Source of the DNA: Prostheceraeus crozeri
Taxonomy: Eukaryota > Platyhelminthes > Polycladida > Euryleptidae
DNA: 64,000 nucleotides
Reading direction: 5' to 3'
Assembly (NCBI GenBank): GCA_907163375.1
Contig: CAJQUW010004442.1
Location: forward strand, 518,750 to 582,749
Shown: one piece after another, positions 55,801 through 64,000 of the stretch
Layout of the letters: the number at the start of each line of letters is the position of its first letter
Numbering within the stretch: position 1 is the first letter of the stretch
Notes under the pieces: model-generated
Seen by the model: the letters and a program-made list of their open reading frames with translations, nothing else
The model's database searches: none
Told to the model about the DNA's origin: nothing
Made by a program: the position numbers and the translations under genes

Positions 55801-57292
55801 GCAGGATTAAAACATACTGGTGTTAAACTTAAACATTATAAAGAAAATACATATGATAAATTATTATTTTTTGAATCTGGAATTAGAGGTGGTGTTTCAT
55901 CAGTTTTAGGTAATCGTTATGTACAGTGTTACAATAAAAAAGTAAATCCTGATGATTATGGAATAATGAAACCTTTATCTCCAGAAGAAAGCGTTCAGTT
56001 TACAAAATTGTTTAATCAAAATATAGAAGGACTTATATCAAATGAAGATAGTCAAGCAGCAGTTGATGAATTCATGAGAGAAAACTATTTGTTATATTAT
56101 GATTTTAATAGCTTATATTCTTCTTGCATGATACAAGAATTACCAACAGGTGAGGTGGAATGGTGTAATATTCTAGATTATCAAAAAATATATGATGGAA
56201 ATTATAATCATGGTTATATATATGAAGTTGATTTAGTATATCCTGATGAAATAAAGGATAAAACAAAATATTTTCCTTTCTGTTCCGAGAACAAAATTCC
56301 CAATATAGAAGATTTTTCAGATTATCAAAAATCTTTAATTCCTAAGAAATACAGACCAACAAAAAAACTTATGTTAACACAAAGCAATAAAGGAAAGTAT
56401 GTTGTTGAAGGAAGAATGCTAGATTGGTATTTAGAACATGGAATGATTCTCACCAAAATACATCGAAAACTATTTTATCAAAAATCTAGGTGGTTAAAAA
56501 ATTATATAGAGTTCAATATTGAAAAACGTAAAATAGCTAAAAGAAATAAAGATGATTTTGGAAACGTGTTCTTTAAATTAATGAATAATGCATTTTATGG
56601 TAAGACTTTAGAAAATGTGCGTAATAGACAAAATATTAAAATAGTTTATGATAAAGATAGGTTTCAAAATTGAACAAGGAAACCTACATATAAAAGAACT
56701 ACTAGATTTAGTGATGAACTATGTGCTGTACACTTACGTCGAATCAGCGTAAAGCATGATAAGTTTAATTTTATAGGATTCACTATATTAGAACTAGCTA
56801 AGCTATTTATGTATAGATTTATATATGATCATTTAGCACCTGCTTATGGCAAAAACTATAAATTACACTTTACAGATACGGATTCCGTTTTCTTAGAATT
56901 AACAGTACCGTATAATTCTTCACTTGATGAAGAAATAGATAAGATAAAAGATTTTATTCATCCTTCAGAATTATGTAAAGTAAAAGATGAGTTAGAAAAT
57001 GAAGATTTCATAACAGAAGCTATATTTTTAAAATCTAAATGTTACTGTTATGATACAACTAATAATATTAAAACACATAAAACATTAAAAGGTATTTCAA
57101 AGGCATCAGTGGCTAACCAAATAACATTTCAAGATTATAAGAATACATTATTCAATAATAAAATAAAAACAGCATGTAATTATAGACTTAATTCAAATAA
57201 ACATAAAATGTATTTAAAAGAGGAACATAAATTAGCATTTTGATGATAAAAGAAAAATTTTAACTGATGGAATAACTACTTTACCTTTTTAA
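52899..57292 (+). pseudogene. PolB: Second-type family B DNA polymerase with zinc fingers, multiply frameshifted
   Basis: One gene of about 1,460 codons on the plus strand is broken by at least five indels and one in-frame TGA (56671-56673). Parts in order are as follows. A C2H2-type finger lies at the start (FYCNLCKK, then SHLQSKLH) and is followed by an acidic linker. A block with INIKNEDDYCFLWSIIAHLH comes next. A coiled-coil insert (about 54090-54510, NKELNEDNKELNEANQKM) precedes a second finger (CLQCMTSFRTKEEMNRHLENC region). Then exonuclease motif I (TIYCDFEAYNV), an HNH-like insert (NCYYCGKEF, then GLYRGAAHNSCNLN) and exo II (FYNGSKYDFHLV) appear. Polymerase motifs A (YYDFNSLYSSCMI), B (FFKLMNNAFYGKTL) and C (HFTDTDSVFLEL) follow, with a typical end, ILTDGITTLPF. 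It differs from the polymerase of element 1 in strand, length and domains. Confidence 0.85.
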
Positions 57293-57405
57293 AGTTTATT
57301 TATTATTATTTAAATCCGTCTAGAAAAAATTTTTTATTATTTTAATCAGTCTAGAAAAAAAATTTTTATTATTTAAATCAGTCTAGAAAAAAATTTTATT
57401 ATTTA
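57293..57405. repeat. TCAGTCTAGAAAAAAATTTT tandem spacer
   Basis: Three copies of an approximately 33-bp unit separate the convergent polymerase and ATPase genes. The array is absent from element 1 and marks the right border of the exchanged segment. Confidence 0.75.
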
Positions 57406-58191
57406 TTACTCAGTAAACAAATCTTCTATTACTCTAAACAAATCTTCTATAACTCTATCATGAATTTTTTTATCAATATTAATTGTAATGAAGCCATAAT
57501 CTTTTGACTAAGCATTGTTACACGATTGTTTAAATTCATCTTTATTTCTTACGCATAAATCTCTTAACAAATCACTTAAGTTTCTTGCATTTATTTCAAA
57601 TAGTATAAATATATTTGCATTCTTTCTAATAACACTTCCGTCTAATGAATACATACTTTGTGTTAAATAAAATACACTACAGTTATTATGTCTACCTCTT
57701 GTGAAATAATTTCTCTGAACTGACTGATTTCTGTCATTAACACAATCATCAAAAATTACACAATGTTTCATTGTTTTATCTAGTTTACTAGGATCTTGCA
57801 TATTACCACTATCATCTATTAATTGTATTTTTATATGTTTATTTTTATTGGATTCAACTAACTGATTATTTTTTGCTGCTTCTTCACACCACGAACTTAT
57901 TTCTTCTTCATATTCAGAATTTTCATATTCTTGGAATAATGAAGCAATTGCTGTTTTTTTAAGATTATTTCAAATCCATATTTTAAAAATTGATAGACGG
58001 GTTGTTCTGCTGTTGTTGTATAAATTATAAGATTGTTATAATCCAAAAAAATTTGGAGTCGTTAAAATTTTAAATAATAGATACGTTTTTCCACATCCTG
58101 ATCTTCCACAAATAACTGACAAAACTTTATTGGATAGATTACGGTGATGATTGAATTTAAGTTTTTTATTTAATGGGGACACTTCACTCAT
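57406..58191 (-). pseudogene. ATPase: Packaging ATPase, stop and frameshifts
   Basis: The N-terminus is in frame here (MSEVSPLNKKLKF, leading to SVICGRSGCGKT), unlike in element 1. Single-base indels near 57968 and 58048 shift the frame after Walker A. The Walker B half (HCVIFDDCV, RGRHNNCSVFYLTQS) is open at 57508-57801, and a Trp codon has become TAG (57508-57510). The tail carries a short duplication of RVIEDLF. Confidence 0.85.
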
Positions 58192-58239
58192 TTTTTAATA
58201 AAAAATTTTTATTTTTATTTTTACAGAAGAAGAAGAAAA

Positions 58240-59043
58240 TTAAACTTCTCTAACCAAAAAATCTATCATAATCTCTTCACATCCAAAATTTATTTCTTGT
58301 CCTTTTTCATCAGTGATTCTAATGCTAATGTTGTTAATAGTTTTTCTTGTAATAGGGAAATATATTAATGTTTGCGGAATTACATTTAATCTATAACCAA
58401 TGGGTACAGTAAAAGATGGAAAACTGAATATTATATTTGACAATTTACCATTTATATAACCTCCTTCAATAATGTCACAATGTACAACAATTGAATTTAT
58501 TTCAGTTATTTTTGGAATCTTCTCACCTAAATGATAACCTTGACTATAGGTTTGTTTATTAAATACTAATAGCTTTGACAATGATCTATCATGATCAAAA
58601 TCAACTTGATGATTTTCGTCTAAAGTAAGAGAAAATTTATTAACTGCCGGTTCAACTGCAAAATGTAATTGTTTCTTATCTTTAAATGGTATACCTAAAT
58701 GTCTCTTAATTTCATTTGATATTGATTCAACTTCGTAAGAACCAGGAAGAAAAGTTAGTACTTTCCACGTTTTGCCTTCATCAGTAGAATATCTAAATTG
58801 ATCATTCACATCTTTTATAACATTTTGAATAGTGTTAAATGTGGAGAAACTAGTCAATGCAATTTGATAATTTTTATTTTGTTCTAAATGTAGAATGGGT
58901 TCTAAATTACAAGTGTGTGATGAAGTAGTTGTTATAATTTTCAACGTCGTACTAAATTTTGATGAACCCAAAATCTCTGTTAGATTTTCTAAATGATTAT
59001 TAATTTTGTCTAAATCTGCTGATGATAATTCTCTCGAAGTCAT
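58240..59043 (-). CDS. mCP: Penton / minor capsid protein (element 2 copy)
   Basis: This intact 267-residue protein starts MTSRELSSADLDKINN and ends FLVREV. It keeps FTVPIGYRLNVIPQTLIYFP and the DEKGQEINFGCEE region. It is one of very few undamaged genes in this copy. The hairpin insertion beside the stop in element 1 is absent. Confidence 0.82.
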   Translation of the reverse strand: MTSRELSSADLDKINNHLENLTEILGSSKFSTTLKIITTTSSHTCNLEPILHLEQNKNYQIALTSFSTFNTIQNVIKDVNDQFRYSTDEGKTWKVLTFLPGSYEVESISNEIKRHLGIPFKDKKQLHFAVEPAVNKFSLTLDENHQVDFDHDRSLSKLLVFNKQTYSQGYHLGEKIPKITEINSIVVHCDIIEGGYINGKLSNIIFSFPSFTVPIGYRLNVIPQTLIYFPITRKTINNISIRITDEKGQEINFGCEEIMIDFLVREV

Positions 59044-59085
59044 TTTTTAGTTAAAATTTTGAATAAATATTTTTTTATAAAAAAA

Positions 59086-59906
59086 TTAAAAACAACAACA
59101 TATTTCAGCTATACTTTTATAATCCTCTTCATTTAGAATCTTCTTTTCTAACAGTCTTTTCAATATAGCATGAATTTCATTGAAACTAGAATTATGTCCT
59201 TCTTTTATTGCAGATATTAAAATATTTAATCTATTTAGTAATTCTTGTGGATCATCTGGTAAGAATGCAGTTGTTTCAGTTTTAAAACCTTTTCCTACTT
59301 TAACTCCCGTTGATAATAAATTTTCTAATTCTCTATAACGTTTAAGAGTTTTTCCTGCTTTAACTCTATCTAACATAGCTTTATATTTTATGAGATCTTC
59401 TACAGCATAATTATTTAAATCTGCTCCTCTTAAAAGATCAACAAAATTTCTATCTAAACTAAAAGGACATTTATCTGGTGAAAAAATTAAACCTCGAAAA
59501 GGTTGTGGAAATATTTCTTTTTTAGTCCGAGATAAAATCTAGGTATTGTTTTTCCATCTATAAATGAAATAGAATGTTCAAATTGCATAGATTTTGGTAA
59601 TTTCTTATTAATGTTTTATTCTAGTAATCCATAGTCATCTAATATAGTTTTGTGTTCTGGATCTGTTATATTAATTTGTTTATCATTATTTGTACTTTCT
59701 TTTTCAAGAGTTTTAAATGGTTTCATAGTTTTTTCAAAATCAGTTTTTACTTGCTCGGTTTGCTTCATTTTTTCAAACATGTCAGATTGAATACCAGCTT
59801 TTATCATTCTATGTTGAAGATGATTTTCTTTCATAATATTTTTTTGTTTTATTAACTCTTCTAATTGTTTAATTCTTTTAAAATTATCAGCTTTAATTTT
59901 ATCCAT
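59086..59906 (-). pseudogene. Conserved unknown Polinton protein, broken
   Basis: It is colinear with 14144-14971. The N-terminal third is open from MDKIKADNFKRIKQLEEL to DDYGLLE, where a Ser codon is now TAA (59616-59618). A one-base insertion near 59524 and further changes interrupt the middle. The C-terminal 96 codons are open. Confidence 0.65.
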
Positions 59907-60012
59907 TTTTAAAATATAATATTTGAATTTTGTGGTAACATTGGAATACAACAAAAACATTTTATTGAACAAATTATTTTTATATTGTTTTGTTGTCTGT
60001 CATCTTTTCGTT

Positions 60013-60666
60013 TTAAGTTTTGTTTAATAAAGTTTTTAGCTCTTCTAAAAAAATTTTATCATTTTCTTCATTAGAAATTTTACCATCACTAAAAGTTTTA
60101 CCATCCTGTTTATTCTTGTCATGAACTTTTTCGGACTTTAAATGAAATGATATTTGATTTACTTCATTAGCTATTTGATCAAATTTTTCAATCTCATCTA
60201 ACGTAATAACATTATCATCACATACTCTTTGAAAATAATAATGCAGTTTATCATAAACTTCTTTAACGTGAGAATGTTTAGTTTTTAATGATTTTCGTTT
60301 CTTAGTAATTAAAGATTTATCTAACATTGTAACAAGTGAAGTTGTAAAAACACCCGTACCTGTTAAAGCAGTAGCAATTACTGGAATTGCTAAAACATCT
60401 GAAGATATAACAATTGTTAAAGCACCTAAACTTATTGTCAAGAATATGCCAATACCTTGTGTTACATTCTTAACTTTAGACCATCTCTTTCGTAATTTAT
60501 CATAATGCTCTAATCTTAATAATAACTGATATTCCTTATCTTTCATATAACGTACTCTATCCTTATGTTTTTCTTTATTCAATTCACTTATTTTTAACTG
60601 TGATAACGAAGAATATATTCTTGAGGTTTCTTCCACTTTTGTTTCATCCACTTTTGTTTCTTCCAT
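60013..60666 (-). CDS. Putative membrane protein (element 2 copy)
   Basis: This open frame of about 217 residues starts MEETKVDETKVEETSRIYSS. It has the same two hydrophobic segments as element 1 (GIGIFLTISLGALTIVIS; IPVIATALTGTGVFTTSLV) and a shorter tail that lacks some of the repeats. No family is recognised. Confidence 0.6.
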   Translation of the reverse strand: MEETKVDETKVEETSRIYSSLSQLKISELNKEKHKDRVRYMKDKEYQLLLRLEHYDKLRKRWSKVKNVTQGIGIFLTISLGALTIVISSDVLAIPVIATALTGTGVFTTSLVTMLDKSLITKKRKSLKTKHSHVKEVYDKLHYYFQRVCDDNVITLDEIEKFDQIANEVNQISFHLKSEKVHDKNKQDGKTFSDGKISNEENDKIFLEELKTLLNKT

Positions 60667-60719
60667 TTTTAAAGAAATATTTTTAGACACATAATTTTAG
60701 TTATCTGATATTTTAAAAA

Positions 60720-61210
60720 CCTGAAAAATGGATAAAATTCATGAATTTAGACGTTTTTAAAAATACTAATTTTTCAAAAATGGCACTTTTAAAAACGACT
60801 AAATTTATGAATTTAGGTCTTAAAAACCTGAAAAATGGATAAAATTCATGAATTTAGACGTTTTTAAAATTACCAATTTTTATAATTTTCGGTGTCCTGG
60901 AACGGTCATGCTTTTCAGGAGAAAATAATCATAATCACAAATTTGAGATTTTGAAAAATTTGAAAAAATCGGTATTTTTAAAAACGCCTAAATTTATGAA
61001 TTTAGGTCTTCATAACCTGAAAAATGACCAAAATTCTTAAATTTAGTCGTTCTTTTAAAATACCAATTTTTCAAAAATGGTACTTTTAAAATGGACTAAA
61101 TTTATGAATTTAGGTCTTAAAACCTGAAAAAATGACCAAAATTCTTAAATTTAGTCGTTTTTAAAATTACAAAAAATTTGATAATTTTGTCCTGTCTTTT
61201 GCCCATTACT
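60720..61210 (-). repeat. Right terminal inverted repeat and subterminal repeats of element 2
   Basis: The outer 340 bp (60870-61210) are the inverse of 43041-43385, ending CCATTACT. The inner part (60720-60870) holds additional copies of CCTGAAAAATGGATAAAATT and AATTCATGAATTTAGACG, which element 1 also has near 15885. Confidence 0.9.
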
Positions 61211-61216
61211 TATGAT
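61211..61216. repeat. Target site duplication of element 2, right
   Basis: TATGAT, identical to 43035-43040. Confidence 0.92.
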
Positions 61217-61775
61217 ATGTTGGTAAAACGTTGACACTTGATGAATGAACCGATCAAATAAAACAATGGGTAGCAGAATTGCATTTTTAAGAAGCACTGA
61301 AATGAAAATTACTCACATTGAAAGTAGATTAGATGAATGTCTTGACGAAACACTTTGATATTACAGGCTGCAATTTGATTATCAATAATTTCTCGATCAC
61401 ATTCCAGGTATGTACTGAAGATTATTGATTCCATAGAGTAAGTATATAAGGTAGAGCGGTAACTCCGCATTTATTAAATCCCCAATGTGTATACACTTTC
61501 GATTTTATTAAATGAACTCAAGGGGATACAGTCGGAATTGTTTCCAAATGTGAGATATGCACATTTATGCAGTTTTGAAGAAATTACAACGGAATTGACT
61601 GATCATGATAGCATAATGTAGGAAGAAAAAATGATATCATTTTACACATTCTCCGTGTCATGACAGCCTTGGAGAGGTTATGTTTGTTTAATTAGCAACT
61701 CGATGACCTGCTATTGCTTTCATGTTGAACCTCAAGAGAATCTTCTTAAGCGTGATCATATCACACACAATCTGC
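61217..61775. other. Host sequence right of element 2, no gene recognised
   Basis: No domain-bearing frame and no clear repeat are visible. Confidence 0.5.
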
Positions 61776-62315
61776 CACTATGGTAGTGATGCAAATGGAA
61801 AATTTTCCGGAAAATATTCCAATTTTTTCAAAATTTTCCGGAAAATTTTCCGATGGAAAATTTTGAAATTTTTTTTCGGTGATTGACGTTTTTGCCTTTG
61901 TTTTGGAGACTTGTTGCAGTCGTTTGAAAAGACTATGTAATATTCAAAGACCGAAAACTTCTCTATCATCCCTGCATACTTTTGAGACCAACTGCACCCT
62001 CCACGTCTATTTCAGATCTTTCCAACTGAATATCAGACATTAAATGGATTTCAGATTTCTAATTGAATTTCAGATATCTGTCAGAACTCAGCTTTGAAAG
62101 GATCTTAGATTCAACTGGAGAATCTCCAATTCATCTGGAAAAGTCTGAAATTCATTTAAGTAGATCTGAAATCGATTGGGAACTATCTGAACTATCTGAA
62201 CCAGCTAGAAATGGAATGTGTAGCTTGTCCTCCACGAAGATATCGGACAATACGCCAGAAGTTAGAAGCTATCATACATAGAAATAAACTGTTTATCTGA
62301 AGTTCGCTAGAATGG

Positions 62316-62538
62316 ACATTGACTCAAGGTCGCGGCACATCCGGGGGAACTAAGTTGGGGCATGAAGAACCAATCAAAAGCTTCGATTTACTCATGTGAC
62401 TGATTCTAACCCAATGATACAGACGTTGGCAAGTGCATCTAAGTGAAAATGCGTGCGATTTATGTGCCGTTATTGTGCATTGCATGAAGCTTAATTTCCA
62501 TTCTAGAGGTTTTATTGTTGTCAATTTCTATGCTATAA
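62316..62538. repeat. Interspersed repeat, inverted copy of 41143-41357
   Basis: It shares GACTCAAGGTCGCGGC, AATGCGTGCGATTTATGTGC and CTAGAGGTTTTATTGTTGTC with the other copy in reverse complement. Confidence 0.75.
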
Positions 62539-62873
62539 TATAGATATTCTTCTACTCATCACAGATATCTTTAGTTTCCAAATATCTCACGAGTTTACAG
62601 TCTTTATATATCTTCCAATATATGGTCGCTCATGTATAATGCTGTGTTGGACTGTGTGCTTGTGCTTCACATGTTCATCAACAGATGGAGAATTTGTATC
62701 ATTGCAATCAAGGCTGCATAATAAATTAAGCTTAACTTTCAAGCCATAAACAAACTCCCAAATAAAATGCATTATTTCTGCTCCAGATCTTTCACAATGC
62801 ATGAAATTATACCCCTATTGTAAAGGAAAAAATTCACGTTGTCCCAAAAGATGTCTGTGTTATAATATTAAAA

Positions 62874-63020
62874 ATGGCAACAAATTGCCACAAGCCACTG
62901 GTGGCAAAGGAATGCTCAAAAAGCCACGGACGGGATTCGTATTGCTACGATTGCAAAGAGTACGATTGTTTTAATCGAAATGATATGATGAAATCAAGAG
63001 TTTTAGAACAATTCTATTGA
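62874..63020 (+). other. Short Cys/His-rich open frame inside the hAT-like element
   Basis: About 48 codons starting MATNCHKPLVAKECSKSHGR and continuing SYCYDCKEYDCF. The spacing of Cys and His could bind zinc, perhaps a remnant of a transposase DNA-binding finger or a captured exon. It is too short to assign. Confidence 0.35.
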
Positions 63021-63252
63021 TGTGTCTATGCCTCGGCTGTGATAGAAAACGTAAAAATTATATCACAAAAATTCAAATTTCTTCATTTTTCAAAATCGTT
63101 TTCTTCAAAATAATGATCAGAATCACCAGTTTTATAGACCCATTCTATTGGTATGTATAGCTGCCTCGGCTGTGGAAGTGGTCAAAGCAGGGCCTATCAC
63201 AAAAATCAAAACTTTCAAAATTTTCCGGAAAATTTTCATCACTACACTATGG

Positions 63253-64000
63253 TAGAGCAAAATCACAGTCAAAGACAATGACTTCAATTAACTTTGAAAG
63301 ATGCAAATGGGTCCACATCACTATTCAAATTCAATAAGTGAAACATGAATTTAGTGAATCGCAAAATCATCCCGGTGAAAATTGAATTAAAAACTTGACA
63401 TTTCAGCCACGACAACACAATAAAATCTCGACTTCTTCATGAAGACTTCCATGCCGTTCATTAGATTTCCTTGATCATCAGCATAATTTCCTCTTAGTTA
63501 CGATGCCTGTTAGCGAATGTTCATTCCCTTTGATGTCCAACTTGTTTCATACTACTTATAACGGGGCGTCATCTCGGTAGTATTTAAATTTGCAAAAATT
63601 TAGCTTTTTCAAAACTGCTCAAATAATTTTTTGGACCGCAGGAACGCTATCTCCGCAAGAAACTGAATCTTTTCATATAAAAATTTTTACTGTATACAGA
63701 AACTTTTTGAGTCGACAACTCTACCTATACTTACTCTATGATTGATTCGCGGACTTTGAATTTAGGCCTAATTAATAACCGCGTCTACGATTAAATAATA
63801 GGATTAATAATAGGGTTACTGAACTGCTACTGTGCGTGATGAGCAAATACAAATTCCAAATAAACTTGATTAATGAAATAAAATAATCATTCTCAAATCA
63901 AAATGAAAACGATGTTTATATACTTGTATACATGTTTGTCTCGTCTCCTTTACTTGATGATGCTATGACTCATTCATTCATTCATTCATTGTCTTGCTCA
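63253..64000. other. Host sequence, no gene recognised
   Basis: No domain-bearing frame is visible. A short (ATTC)n run lies at about 63972-63990. Confidence 0.5.

Larger units (their letters stand above)
43041..61210 (+). mobile_element. Polinton/Maverick (adintovirus-like) element 2, complete, 18,170 bp
   Basis: Both ends are present. The left end starts AGTAATGGACAAAAGAC and the right end finishes with the inverse (GTCTTTTGCCCATTACT). A 6-bp direct repeat TATGAT flanks it (43035-43040 and 61211-61216). AG...CT termini and a 6-bp duplication are the established Polinton pattern. Gene content and order match element 1 except for the polymerase segment. Most genes carry stops or frameshifts and the capsid gene holds a later transposon, so this copy is older or less constrained than element 1. 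Confidence 0.95.
61784..63244. mobile_element. 1461-bp hAT-like non-autonomous element
   Basis: The terminal inverted repeats start TAGTGATG and contain AAAATTTTCCGGAAAATTTT at both ends. An 8-bp direct repeat CACTATGG flanks it (61776-61783, 63245-63252), as expected for hAT transposition. No transposase is seen. The interior has TTCAGAT-rich repeats (62030-62200), the 62316-62538 repeat and a small Cys/His-rich frame. Confidence 0.88.

Noticed and set aside
1-64000. Bacterial or phage origin, suggested by the fibre-like motif and compact minus-strand gene block
   Set aside because: LINEs, Penelope elements, MITEs, a hAT element and Polinton gene content place the DNA in an animal nuclear genome.

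Overview
The window looks like nuclear DNA of a metazoan, probably an aquatic invertebrate. I cannot name the species. The reasons are AT-rich non-coding DNA crowded with non-LTR retrotransposons, Penelope-like elements, foldback MITEs and microsatellites, plus two copies of a Maverick/Polinton (adintovirus-like) element. I recognised no ordinary host gene.

Layout. (1) Positions 1-16342 hold most of Polinton element 1 (E1). Its left end lies outside the window and its right end abuts the endonuclease region of a LINE. (2) Positions 16343-43034 are host DNA: LINE-1 (16343-18915, +), a pogo-like TIR element with a nested Penelope fragment (19245-21255), LINE 3' fragments, LINE-2 (about 25100-35400, -) split by a 6.68-kb TA-flanked element (25270-31949), a third broken LINE (36700-38720) and a Penelope-like element (38780-40540, -) with inverted flanks. 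(3) Positions 43041-61210 hold a complete Polinton element 2 (E2, 18,170 bp), with terminal inverted repeats starting AGTAATGG and a 6-bp target duplication, TATGAT. (4) Positions 61217-64000 are host DNA with a 1461-bp hAT-like element that has an 8-bp target duplication.

The two Polintons lie in the same orientation and share a very similar morphogenesis set. In order these are: adenain-like protease (+), PLA2-like/integrase fusion (-), a small protein with a hydrophobic Gly/Ala segment (-), major capsid protein (-), a Gly/Ala-segment protein (-), a coiled-coil fibre-like protein (-), a candidate sliding-clamp-like protein (+), then a variable replication segment, packaging ATPase (-), penton/minor capsid protein (-), and two conserved unknowns (-). 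E1 is largely intact, with one stop in the integrase and frameshifts in the polymerase and ATPase. E2 is decayed, and its capsid gene carries a 1009-bp DNA transposon.

Three observations stand out. First, the replication segment differs. E1 has a polymerase B of about 1,180 codons on the minus strand plus a small gene. E2 has, at the same place, an unrelated-looking polymerase B of about 1,460 codons on the plus strand, with two zinc fingers, an HNH-like Cys/His insert and a coiled coil. Near-identical capsid genes thus travel with two different polymerases. Second, both elements are peppered with short GC-rich perfect hairpins, with 4-6-bp stems and usually 3-nt loops. Many lie inside genes without breaking the frame, and they are present in one element but absent at the matching site of the other. 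Third, a PLA2-like domain is fused in frame to the integrase, where a zinc-binding domain would be expected.
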